Shown piece after piece: positions 1 through 7,638 of a DNA stretch of 16,986 bases (the first letter of the stretch is position 1; each line of letters opens with the position of its first letter). A program made the translations under genes and the position numbers. Below the pieces are notes generated by a model. It was not told where the DNA came from, made no database searches, and saw only the letters and a program-made list of their open reading frames with translations. This DNA is from JAKAFX01 sp043196285 (GTDB lineage Archaea > Thermoplasmatota > Thermoplasmata > Thermoplasmatales > Thermoplasmataceae): positions 1 through 16,986 of the forward strand of contig JBBYJL010000024.1 in the NCBI GenBank assembly GCA_043196285.1, in the 5' to 3' direction.

Positions 1-209
1 TTGTTAAATCTCTTCATATCATCTACTGTAAAGAAACCTCTTGCAATTCCTGACTGGTTTGTCACCATTATTATCAGGTATCCTTTTTCCTTATACTCTT
101 TTATTATTTCCACTGCATCATCGTAGATTATTAGACTGGACGGATCATGACAGTAAGGGCAGTCTCTGTTGATCGTACCATCCCGATCAGTGAATAGTGC
201 AGGTTTCAT
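1..209 (-). CDS. HAD-family sugar-bisphosphate / histidinol phosphatase-like protein (GmhB type), 3' end outside window
   Basis: Reading the minus strand from the ATG at 207-209 gives 69 codons with no stop, and the frame runs off the left edge. Near the N-terminus is DRDGTIN (residues 8-14), the HAD nucleophile motif DxDGT. Then come a CPYCH segment (residues 16-20), resembling the zinc-binding loop of GmhB-like enzymes, and TNQSGIARGFF, the second HAD motif of the GmhB/HisB-N family. These enzymes dephosphorylate heptose 1,7-bisphosphate or histidinol phosphate in the cytosol. It lies 23 bases after the stop of the surface glycoprotein gene on the same strand, so co-transcription is plausible. 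With a glycosyltransferase and a glycoprotein next door, a role in nucleotide-sugar supply is a reasonable guess. The exact substrate cannot be told from this fragment. Confidence 0.85.
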   Translation of the reverse strand, partial: MKPALFTDRDGTINRDCPYCHDPSSLIIYDDAVEIIKEYKEKGYLIIMVTNQSGIARGFFTVDDMKRFN

Positions 210-232
210 TCCTGGGATTGTATTATTAACAC

Positions 233-3022
233 TTATTTTACCTTCCTCTTTTTAAAATAGATCCCCTTGTGTAAAGGGCTATAGATCACCGACCTTGTTT
301 TCCTGTATTCCACAACGATAAGTGCTGAAATCAGGATTATAAGTATGGCCTGATAACTCGCATCAAGAAAGGATATCACTGGATACAATGGACCATGAGA
401 GTCCCTGAAGAAAACTATCTCAATTGACTTGTTTGAGGTTAATTCTACCATAAATGTCGTGTTTCTTGCATAAAATCCTGACGCAGGAATGACTGATACT
501 ACGTATTCTCCAGCAGGCATATTAACACTGATCTGTGATCCTCCGGTTTTTAATACATTGCCTGAAACGTTCACTTCCCAGATCTCTCCTGTGGGAAGGC
601 CTATGCTTTCTATGGACAGCGTCATTACCTGCGGTAGATAATTAATGGTTACGTTGACCTGTGATACTGAAAGATTGACCATAAGTTTATCTGGTTCTGG
701 GCTGTAAAAACCGGTACTAAGGAAAGATATGTTGTAACTGCCTAGCGGCAGAGCCACACTTATCTCTTTGTCACTTGCTTCGTATTCAGTTCCGTTTATG
801 AATAAACCCCAGGAATAATTTTCTGGCAGACCCGATTCTCTAATTTCCAGTTTTCCATAATTTGTACTGTTGTGCACTATGACACTTGAGGAATTGGAAA
901 GATTATTCAGGTAGATTTCCGGGAGCAATACTTTTCCTGTCAACTCTAGGGAACTATTATATGTAAAGGGTAAACTCCTTAAAACCGTCTGTCCAGGTTT
1001 CAGATCAATTCCTGTAAGATTCGACTGAAAATGAGCTGTACCGTTTTCGTATACCTGAAGTGTAATATTATTCACGGAGGAGTCCCCTAGGTTGGTTGTT
1101 TGGAACAGAGCCAGACGTTCATTCAACAAGTATGATACGCTAATTGAGATTGAAACACGCTTGATCAGTTCAACCGGAAAAGTAAAGTTATGAAATTCCC
1201 CGTTCTGCGTCTGAACAGACGATCTCAATGTTAGGATGATCTGATTCGGACCTGCATCAATTCCATTGAAATTCGTGATCGTGAAATTGACCACAGAATC
1301 TACGGATCGCAGGGTTTCATTACCTGATCCAAGAATTACACCGCTTTCCTCTGACATGATCCTGTAGAACAGGTCAATACTACGGGTATAATTGGTGGAC
1401 ACAAATGCGGATAACGATCTACTTGAATTTATCACCAGAGATTCGGTGATAGGCAACACCTTCAAGTCTGGTACTTGAGGCGTAATGTTCAGGTATATTC
1501 TGGAGTAGTTCTCATAAGGAAATCCTGGAATAGAGAAATAAAAAACCTGATCATTTATGGATATGGAATAATCACCAAAATACGTAGAGTTTTTACCTGA
1601 AATCATTGTGTCTGTCACCGGAAGGTCGCTAACGCCATTAAAGAAAGTAAAACCACGAAAAAGGTTGTTTTTTAAGAGCTCAGGGAATACTTGATTTATA
1701 ATATTTTCTGATATCAATTGATCTGAATAATTAATTTCGCTTGAGTTCAGAGTGTAACTGACATTATTCAGTGGGGATCCAAGGTCTTTTGCATACATTC
1801 TCACAACCCTCCCAAGGAGTAGAGATGAATTCCCGGTTACCACAAATGGGGATTGCTGGGACGCGCCTGAAATTATCCTATAACCGATCCCATAGTCATA
1901 TACATCGCTGTGGTTCGATATAACTGCGTAATCTTTGAGCCCGTTGGGGTTTCCGTAAGAGTCGTTGAATGGCATGTTGTTTATTCCAAGTTCAGAATCA
2001 ACAATATATGCCGTAGAATTTGAGAATTCGTCTCTGAAATACCTCGATCCAATCTTGTCAACGCTATCATTTGAATCAACCTTAACTGTAATATTCCATA
2101 TGGTTGTATTTGAGTACTCAGCAGGGTCGTAATGATAATATAGCACTAGGTTGGATTTCATTGTGGTTCCATTCATATGAAGATTTTCAACCGGTAAGCT
2201 GATGTTCTGCCATGCATAACTTGTAACAGAACCTGTATTATTGAAGTTAATCCGATTGATTGTGCTTCCGGAGACATTTACCAGAATATAATTTTCACTG
2301 AATGGGTTGTTTCCAGAGTATTCTACGCTCACTTCTGCCTTATCAGAGATTGCAGACGGATAATGCATAAAGTCAAGAGACATTTCCAAAGTTCCTGATC
2401 TGTATATGGGTGACATTGTATTATTCTCAGAAAAGGTTTCAAAAAAAGATGTGCTGTAAGATTTGTACAAGCCTCTCAGATCAGACTTGAACAACACAAC
2501 GTCCGAATCGACAAAAATAAAAGCGGAAGCACCAGAATTATTGGACGAATATTGCCCGAAGGAGGAATTTCTGCTATATAATGCGGCATTGTCTGCTTTC
2601 ATTATCCCGATGAAAATAATGTTCGAATTATAGGCTGTTACCGAGGCTTTATTGCTGGAATTTCCAGTTAAGGAGAAAGCTGTGCAGTTGACAACCCGAT
2701 TTCCAACATACACAGTACTGTTGTATATTTTTACCGATCCCGTGACATTGAAAACTGATTTTGGACCTTCAATGAAAAGTTGTACATTGACAATAGTAAG
2801 TAACTCACCTCTCCTTACGTCAAGACTTCCATTAACATAATACACGGATCTTGAGAGGTTGCTCCCAATATGAAAAACAGCCGAAGGGACATCGAAATGA
2901 ACGCTATTCCCAGGCTCTTTAGCAAACTGGCCCTGATCTTGCACTTTATGAACAGGCAGTAAGCAGGAAGATGCCAGGATCACAGCAAGCAGCATTGAAG
3001 CTACAACATATGCCAATCGCAC
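233..3022 (-). CDS. Large membrane-anchored surface glycoprotein with tandem ESGLP-type domains
   Basis: The 929-residue product starts with GTG (3020-3022). An ATATAT box lies about 22 bases upstream, so the message is probably leaderless. Residues 1-20 look like a signal peptide (MRLAYVVASMLLAVILASS). The long ectodomain is rich in Asn, Ser, Thr and Tyr and holds dozens of N-x-S/T sequons. The first 180 residues are beta-strand rich and could form a beta-helix. Residues about 722-793 and 799-872 are two tandem copies of a module with the pattern 'E-S-x-G-L-P ... W-x-V/L-x-(I/V)-N/S-G ... P-x-G-x-Y', common in Thermoplasmata and other archaeal surface proteins. A single transmembrane helix (about 885-904) is followed by a short basic cytoplasmic tail ending in KKRKVK. 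Topology is therefore outside with a C-terminal anchor. It lies between a glycosyltransferase and a sugar-phosphate phosphatase gene. Its specific role (S-layer-like, adhesion or other) is unknown. Confidence 0.8.
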   Translation of the reverse strand: MRLAYVVASMLLAVILASSCLLPVHKVQDQGQFAKEPGNSVHFDVPSAVFHIGSNLSRSVYYVNGSLDVRRGELLTIVNVQLFIEGPKSVFNVTGSVKIYNSTVYVGNRVVNCTAFSLTGNSSNKASVTAYNSNIIFIGIMKADNAALYSRNSSFGQYSSNNSGASAFIFVDSDVVLFKSDLRGLYKSYSTSFFETFSENNTMSPIYRSGTLEMSLDFMHYPSAISDKAEVSVEYSGNNPFSENYILVNVSGSTINRINFNNTGSVTSYAWQNISLPVENLHMNGTTMKSNLVLYYHYDPAEYSNTTIWNITVKVDSNDSVDKIGSRYFRDEFSNSTAYIVDSELGINNMPFNDSYGNPNGLKDYAVISNHSDVYDYGIGYRIISGASQQSPFVVTGNSSLLLGRVVRMYAKDLGSPLNNVSYTLNSSEINYSDQLISENIINQVFPELLKNNLFRGFTFFNGVSDLPVTDTMISGKNSTYFGDYSISINDQVFYFSIPGFPYENYSRIYLNITPQVPDLKVLPITESLVINSSRSLSAFVSTNYTRSIDLFYRIMSEESGVILGSGNETLRSVDSVVNFTITNFNGIDAGPNQIILTLRSSVQTQNGEFHNFTFPVELIKRVSISISVSYLLNERLALFQTTNLGDSSVNNITLQVYENGTAHFQSNLTGIDLKPGQTVLRSLPFTYNSSLELTGKVLLPEIYLNNLSNSSSVIVHNSTNYGKLEIRESGLPENYSWGLFINGTEYEASDKEISVALPLGSYNISFLSTGFYSPEPDKLMVNLSVSQVNVTINYLPQVMTLSIESIGLPTGEIWEVNVSGNVLKTGGSQISVNMPAGEYVVSVIPASGFYARNTTFMVELTSNKSIEIVFFRDSHGPLYPVISFLDASYQAILIILISALIVVEYRKTRSVIYSPLHKGIYFKKRKVK

Positions 3023-3041
3023 GAACCTGAAATAGTCGGCA

Positions 3042-3047
3042 ATATAT
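3042..3047 (-). promoter_or_regulatory. TATA-like box for the 929-residue surface protein
   Basis: ATATAT within TTCATATATTGCC on the minus strand, centred about 22 bases before the GTG at 3022. This spacing fits a leaderless archaeal transcript and supports the GTG start. Confidence 0.45.
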
Positions 3048-3118
3048 GAATTTCGTCATGATAGCATAGTACAATTAGTAACATAATTACCTTTATACCG
3101 AAATCAGTATTATGTCAA

Positions 3119-4150
3119 TCATCTCCATGTATTCTGTGATTCCATACTTATCTCGTCTGTTTTAGATAAGTACGCCGTGAAGTTTACTTTTGTCCACAGG
3201 GTGCTTCTTCTTTTTACGTATTCCAGGTCTCCCGGGTTAAGATATATTTTGGAGCTATTGCCCGGATCTTGATATTTTTCGTACTCTTTGAATATTATTG
3301 ACTCTATTAGGGCCTCAACGAACTGAATGTACCGATTTTGAGAGCTTCTTTTTTTTGGCTGTTCCCCTAATATCCTCAGTAATTGTGCGATCATCAGGGT
3401 AAACCCGAGAATTATTTTTCGGGGAAATACCTCAAGCTTGATCCTCAAAAGTAAATCGCGGAAGTGGAAGTTGCATCCAATTATACTGTCTCTGTATAAT
3501 AGGACATTATCTATGGTGGGTATTATTGTGGATAATTTGCTGTGATACATTGAATTGTCCATAGCGAGAGAGGAAAATAGGAAAGATTCAGGGATGAAAG
3601 TGGCTGCTGAAGGCAAAACAGTTATACCAAAGTTAAGGCCTATTCGTCCCAATATATCGATCTCTGAGCATTTTCTCAGACCTTTCCAACCTCCGACTTC
3701 ATCAATGAGTCTTCTTGGGATTATTAGCATTGATGCGAAAACAGCCTTCTTTTCACGTGCCGTTAGAAATAGTGATATTGTATCCGCCAGCTCTATACTA
3801 TATCTGGTTGAAGAGTCAAAGGTGATTATATAATTTCCTGTGCTGTTCTTAATTAGTTGAGCGTAATCAACCCCTATATTGCCGGCAGATTTGATAATCT
3901 CCACATTCTCATACTTGCTCGGAATGTCAAGAGAAATCATTGATGAACGCACTGATCCTGGTTTTACACAAAGAATAATCTCATGATCGAGTCCAAGCTC
4001 TTCCGCTATGGCCTCAATGCTGCTTAAGGACCGTTCAAGTTTGTTGATACCATCATTTACAATTGATACGAAGGAAATCTTGGTTCTGACTGGGAATTCG
4101 CTTGGATAGAGAAAAGGTCCCTTCAGAAAATCTGTTAAATCCTTCAACAT
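3119..4150 (-). CDS. Family 2-like (GT-A fold) glycosyltransferase
   Basis: The protein has 343 residues and an ATG start. Residues 24-62 (KISFVSIVNDGINKLERSL...EIILCV) fit the first Rossmann-like strand and helix of GT2 enzymes. GNIGVDYAQLIKNSTGNYIITFD (90-112) matches the GN.G...A...G......D pattern that leads to the metal-binding DxD. Residues 153-170 (GGW....CSEIDILGRI) look like the GG...ED.D...R acceptor-site motif. The usual DxD is D112-S-S here, so the second Asp is missing. The segment at 246-261 is hydrophobic and could sit on the membrane face. It is predicted to transfer a sugar in the cytosol from a nucleotide or dolichol donor. The gene lies about 96 bases before the surface glycoprotein on the same strand, which fits glycan assembly. 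Donor and acceptor are unknown, and the altered DxD leaves activity uncertain. Confidence 0.72.
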   Translation of the reverse strand: MLKDLTDFLKGPFLYPSEFPVRTKISFVSIVNDGINKLERSLSSIEAIAEELGLDHEIILCVKPGSVRSSMISLDIPSKYENVEIIKSAGNIGVDYAQLIKNSTGNYIITFDSSTRYSIELADTISLFLTAREKKAVFASMLIIPRRLIDEVGGWKGLRKCSEIDILGRIGLNFGITVLPSAATFIPESFLFSSLAMDNSMYHSKLSTIIPTIDNVLLYRDSIIGCNFHFRDLLLRIKLEVFPRKIILGFTLMIAQLLRILGEQPKKRSSQNRYIQFVEALIESIIFKEYEKYQDPGNSSKIYLNPGDLEYVKRRSTLWTKVNFTAYLSKTDEISMESQNTWR

Positions 4151-4168
4151 TAATAGATATAATCACCA

Positions 4169-4175
4169 CTTAAAA
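4169..4175 (-). promoter_or_regulatory. Weak TATA-like box for the glycosyltransferase gene
   Basis: GTTTTAAG on the minus strand, centred about 22 bases upstream of the ATG at 4150. An imperfect palindrome (4181-4200) lies just upstream of it. The AT content of the region makes this a weak call. Confidence 0.25.
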
Positions 4176-4355
4176 CACTTTTCCATACTATTGTATGAAA
4201 ATATGAATCTGAATTTAGAGAAACAATATTTTACATGAAAGGATAATTTATGAACTGCATTATGGAAGATCAAAAAGCATCCTAAATATTTTAAAATGGA
4301 ACGTATCGAGACTATTTTCCTCGCATTAAGTTTACACGCTATCCGCTAATTATCT

Positions 4356-5699
4356 TCAGGACAGATGATTCCTTACAAGAGCCTCTCTTATCTCTTTTCT
4401 TGCTTGATCCCTTAGCCACGGATGATAGATCTCAATTCCTGCTCGTCTCAAGAGGTCCTCCTCTGTAATTGCGCATTCTTTCATGATGTGCATGTCGTAG
4501 TTATCATAGCTGAAGTCTCTTCTGTAAAGTATCTCGGGTTTATCTTTCAGAGAAGCACTTTTTCCCATATCCTTAAGTATTATCTTGGCTACCTTTCTTG
4601 CAACTTTACCGTAATCCGTTATTTTTCCACCGAGGATTTCTATTATGTTGTTGATCATTGCCAGCTTGAAGTCCCTGGATACCTTTCCTGGGTCAGAACT
4701 GGACCCGTAGAGTGGTCTGATTCCCCAATAAGTGGACAATACACTATCTCTTGTGATAGAAGGATAAATTCTTGACACGCTCTTTACGATGTAGTCTATC
4801 TCTTCCTCCGGTGCAGCAGTATCTTCAGGAGATTTTACAAATACATCAGTGGTTCCTATAATGATAACCTCTTCCCTCGGTATCACAAACATCTGCCTGC
4901 CGTCGATATGTGACCTGAACACAATTGCATTTGTTATTGGTTTTTCAAACTGTTTAACTACGATATGCGTGCCCCTGCTCAACCGAAACTTTTCATCCTT
5001 CTTGAGATTCAATACCTCTGATACCTCGTTTACCCAAGGCCCAGCGGCGTTAATGATGTATTTTGATTTAACCGTGAAAGAATCGTTATTGAGTGTATCA
5101 ACAACATGGAGCTCTTTTAATCCTTTATCTTCCTTGAGGCCTACGACCTCAGCATGATTGATACAAATCCCACCCTTGATTACCGCTGATAATATATTGT
5201 GCATCACTAATGTCGTGTCATCTGTCATCGCGTCCAGATAGTCAAAGTAGCCCCGGATCGATTTATCGAATTCACCTTTGTTCTTTACCATGTGCGGAAT
5301 CTTGAAATGGCCGCCAAGTATGTTGTACATAAACAAACCAAGCGATAGTTCGAAGCGGTTCCACGAATAGTCATCCATAAGTATCCTGAAGTTCACAGGT
5401 TTTACAAGAAAATCGTATTTCAAAAGGAAATTCCGCTCTCTAAGAAGGTCTCTCGTGAGCTTTATATGCATCTGTGCCAGATACCTCAGTCCACCATGAA
5501 TTAGTTTGGAGGATCCAGAACTCGTTCCTGCGGCAAAATCATTCTTCTCAAGAAGTATCGCCTTCACCCCTATCTGGGACAGAAGATTTATAACGCCTGC
5601 ACCAACAATACCTCCTCCAATAACCGCAACATCATAATCTGAATTTTTTGTTCCTTCTATGTATGATTTCCTCGTGATGTATGAGAAGTTATTTTCCAT
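4356..5699 (-). CDS. glpD: FAD-dependent glycerol-3-phosphate dehydrogenase
   Basis: This 447-residue flavoprotein oxidises sn-glycerol 3-phosphate to dihydroxyacetone phosphate and passes electrons to the membrane quinone pool. Residues 23-35 contain the FAD dinucleotide-binding GGGIVGAG (28-35) with the E51-K ribose end. TSSGSSKLIHGGLRYL (59-74) is the hallmark GlpA/GlpD segment. Also present are IINAAGPWVNEV (215-226), IIGTTD (280-285), GIRPL (326-330) carrying the conserved substrate Arg, and GGKITDY (357-363). It is shorter than bacterial GlpD (about 500-560 residues), mostly in the C-terminal cap. The start at 5699 follows a purine-rich stretch (GGAAGGATGA, about 9 bases upstream) that could act as a ribosome binding site. 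No glycerol kinase or uptake gene is in the window. Archaeal lipids use glycerol 1-phosphate, so this enzyme is more likely for glycerol catabolism. The family call is firm; GlpA versus GlpD naming is loose. Confidence 0.93.
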   Translation of the reverse strand: MENNFSYITRKSYIEGTKNSDYDVAVIGGGIVGAGVINLLSQIGVKAILLEKNDFAAGTSSGSSKLIHGGLRYLAQMHIKLTRDLLRERNFLLKYDFLVKPVNFRILMDDYSWNRFELSLGLFMYNILGGHFKIPHMVKNKGEFDKSIRGYFDYLDAMTDDTTLVMHNILSAVIKGGICINHAEVVGLKEDKGLKELHVVDTLNNDSFTVKSKYIINAAGPWVNEVSEVLNLKKDEKFRLSRGTHIVVKQFEKPITNAIVFRSHIDGRQMFVIPREEVIIIGTTDVFVKSPEDTAAPEEEIDYIVKSVSRIYPSITRDSVLSTYWGIRPLYGSSSDPGKVSRDFKLAMINNIIEILGGKITDYGKVARKVAKIILKDMGKSASLKDKPEILYRRDFSYDNYDMHIMKECAITEEDLLRRAGIEIYHPWLRDQARKEIREALVRNHLS

Positions 5700-5730
5700 T
5701 TGATCTTCATCCTTCCCCCATAATCGTCAA

Positions 5731-5742
5731 TAAATATTAATA
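5731..5742. promoter_or_regulatory. Shared divergent TATA-like element between glpD and the small membrane protein gene
   Basis: TAAATATTAATA, within a nearly symmetric AT block (5729-5744). It is centred about 26 bases before the plus-strand ATG at 5763, ideal for a leaderless transcript. It is also about 37 bases before the minus-strand glpD ATG, leaving a short leader with an AAGGATGA motif. One near-palindromic box could therefore serve both directions. Confidence 0.45.
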
Positions 5743-5762
5743 AAGATGCCTTACTCCTTCGA

Positions 5763-6248
5763 ATGCAATTATACATCAGTTTCATACTTAATTCATCCCT
5801 TCTCTTATTGTTGTCTATCTCCCTTGGTTTTGCAGTGTTCAGGCTCACGGTTATTCGGAGTTTCCAGAACAGGTTGAAGAGCGAAATAGAATACTCTTCG
5901 GTAGCGTATCTATACAGGCTTGCTGTAAGATACTCAAGGGTTTTCATTCTCTCCTCTTTCCTGGTCTCAATTGTTATTTTCTATTTCTCGTTCATCACTA
6001 GTAATATGAATGTCACATATATTATTGAGAACCTTGTGCTTGAACCACTCCTTGTTGGGATTGTATACCTAATGATGGAGATCATGCTCTTTCCCCTTAT
6101 GAACCATTATTACGAGATCACCAGATCCATAGATTCAAAAAAGAATGATGGAATTCCTGTCCATGTGAGGGTGTTGAGAGAGAAGATCATTCCAGTTGAC
6201 TCAGCAGTGCTTGTCCTGATGGTTCTGGCACTTCTAGTGCTGCATTGA
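5763..6248 (+). CDS. Small integral membrane protein of unknown function
   Basis: The product has 161 residues and an ATG start 26 bases downstream of a TATA-like box. I do not recognise a family. Four hydrophobic segments are visible, at about residues 5-29, 60-82, 90-113 and 145-160. A charged loop (about 33-58) lies between the first two and a basic loop (about 118-142, with SKKND and RVLREK) before the last. No catalytic motif, Cys pair or metal-binding cluster is evident. The gene diverges from glpD and points the same way as the kinase gene, 85 bases upstream of it. A T-tract after its stop and a separate TATA box before the kinase argue against a shared transcript. Confidence 0.65.
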   Translation: MQLYISFILNSSLLLLLSISLGFAVFRLTVIRSFQNRLKSEIEYSSVAYLYRLAVRYSRVFILSSFLVSIVIFYFSFITSNMNVTYIIENLVLEPLLVGIVYLMMEIMLFPLMNHYYEITRSIDSKKNDGIPVHVRVLREKIIPVDSAVLVLMVLALLVLH

Positions 6249-6281
6249 AGCTTAAAGGAGCTTTGGTTAAACTCATTTTTT
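6248..6281 (+). terminator. Possible terminator after the small membrane protein gene
   Basis: A short stem (AAGCT at 6248-6252 with AGCTT at 6259-6263) is followed by a run of six T at 6276-6281. Archaeal termination is mostly driven by T-tracts, so this is plausible but the stem is weak. Confidence 0.35.
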
Positions 6282-6303
6282 ATTGTAGGAGTTTGTAGTG
6301 AGA

Positions 6304-6311
6304 TAAATTTA
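6304..6311 (+). promoter_or_regulatory. TATA-like box for the kinase gene
   Basis: TAAATTTA within GATAAATTTAAG, centred 26-27 bases before the GTG at 6334 and 29-30 before the ATG at 6337. It indicates that the kinase has its own promoter. Confidence 0.5.
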
Positions 6312-6333
6312 AGCATGACTCTACATTTGGAGA

Positions 6334-7638
6334 GTGATGGTCCAGGACAAAAATCAGGGGGAGGCAGTGCCTGACAGATCAAGAGACACTATCAATCTTT
6401 CATACAGCGGAAGGGATCAGAATGGAAGACCGAAATTTTTGATCTCTACAAAGATGACAGACAAGATAAGAAAGGTGGATCTCGCTATCGCTCCTGAAAG
6501 TGGAAAAGGCACAATCGTGAAGGCGCAGCAGATCAACCCTGGGAAGTTTGTCGCATCACCAAAGATAATCGGTGAGGGGAAATACAAAATATCAGTGGCT
6601 GTGTATCTGTCCAAGAACATTTTGTTTTACAATTCCGGTATCCTACTGGATTCCAAGAGTTCAAAGAAGCCTTCCGAGGTGCCGGAATATCCAAAGGCAC
6701 CGGAGGAGATTGCAAGGAACGAAGTAAGAGTATGGCCACTTTCAAGCGCTTATGCACAGGCGCTCCAGAATATTGAATACAGCATTTCAGAGAAATATCC
6801 TGATCTGAGACAGGGTAAACTCGACCTGAATCCGAACGTTAAGAGGCCTTCATACGTCTTTGGATCAGGGAATTTCGGTACTGTTTTCAGGATGGATTTT
6901 GGAGGAAAAAAATCTGCATTGAAATGCTTTACCAGGGCTGCACCAGACCTGGCTGAGCGTTATTTTTACATAAGCTGGTATCTTTCACAGATCAGACTCC
7001 CATTCCTCATGAACTTCAGGTATTATACTGGCGCAGTCAGGACATTCCAGAAACCTAATGAATACTTTCCGGTACTTTTGATGGACTGGTCAGAGGGAAT
7101 GCCGCTAAACTCATTCATATCCGCCAATCTCGGTAATAGCAAACTTATGACTTCGCTGGCCCACAATTTCTTAGAGGTAGTGATCGACATGCAGAAGGTC
7201 CATGTTTCACACGGTGATCTTTCCGGAGACAATATACTTGTTAACTCGGATGGCAGAATAATGCTCATAGATTATGACGGATGTTATGTACCGCCATTGC
7301 GGGGAAAGAGGTCAAATGAGAAGGGACATGAAAATTTCCAGCACCCATCAAGGGGTGATGAGTTTAACGAAAGAATAGATAATTTCTCTGCACTTGTGAT
7401 TTATCTTTCGATTTCAGCAGTTGCAGAGAATCCTAAGATATGGGAATACAATGGAGGAGACCTGGACAGACTAATATTCAGAATTACTGATTTCACATCC
7501 CCAGATAAATCAAAGGTCTTTTCAGATTTGCGCAGGCAGGGGAAGAGTGTAAGGAAGATGACTGAGAAACTGATTGAATACCTGGATCATGATTCTGCAT
7601 GGACAGGTTTCTCGTTATCTTCCCTGGTCAACTACTGA
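6334..7638 (+). CDS. Protein kinase-like protein of the TerY-P / YegI type with an N-terminal beta-rich domain
   Basis: The product has 434 residues from the GTG at 6334; the ATG at 6337 is an equally good start. Residues about 18-106 are a beta-rich domain that I cannot name. A Pro-rich linker (about 111-125) follows. Residues 134-168 (WP...AYAQALQN...F/Y-x-D-L-x-x-G) match the lead-in segment of a bacterial kinase family partnered with PP2C and VWA proteins. The kinase core has GSGNFG (177-182) as P-loop, K197 in ALKCF as the ATP-binding lysine, HGDLSGDN (293-300) with catalytic D295 and N300, and D313 in DYDG replacing DFG. ENFQHPSRG (about 330) is also typical of this family. The catalytic loop has Ser instead of the usual Lys, seen in this atypical group. 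It should phosphorylate proteins in the cytosol, reversed by the adjacent PP2C. Its end overlaps the PP2C gene end by 7 bases. Confidence 0.87.
   Translation: MMVQDKNQGEAVPDRSRDTINLSYSGRDQNGRPKFLISTKMTDKIRKVDLAIAPESGKGTIVKAQQINPGKFVASPKIIGEGKYKISVAVYLSKNILFYNSGILLDSKSSKKPSEVPEYPKAPEEIARNEVRVWPLSSAYAQALQNIEYSISEKYPDLRQGKLDLNPNVKRPSYVFGSGNFGTVFRMDFGGKKSALKCFTRAAPDLAERYFYISWYLSQIRLPFLMNFRYYTGAVRTFQKPNEYFPVLLMDWSEGMPLNSFISANLGNSKLMTSLAHNFLEVVIDMQKVHVSHGDLSGDNILVNSDGRIMLIDYDGCYVPPLRGKRSNEKGHENFQHPSRGDEFNERIDNFSALVIYLSISAVAENPKIWEYNGGDLDRLIFRITDFTSPDKSKVFSDLRRQGKSVRKMTEKLIEYLDHDSAWTGFSLSSLVNY

Noticed and set aside
4151..4355. Possible small gene in the gap between glpD and the glycosyltransferase
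   Set aside because: Only frames of about a dozen codons are present on the plus strand and none with a start signal on the minus strand. It is AT-rich non-coding sequence with one short palindrome.
5657..5947. A 96-codon minus-strand frame covering the glpD start and the membrane protein gene
   Set aside because: It overlaps both convincing genes in other frames and the promoter, and its product shows no domain or membrane pattern.
6110..6382. A 90-codon minus-strand frame overlapping the membrane protein end and the kinase start
   Set aside because: It runs antisense through two better genes, the terminator and the kinase promoter, and its product looks random.
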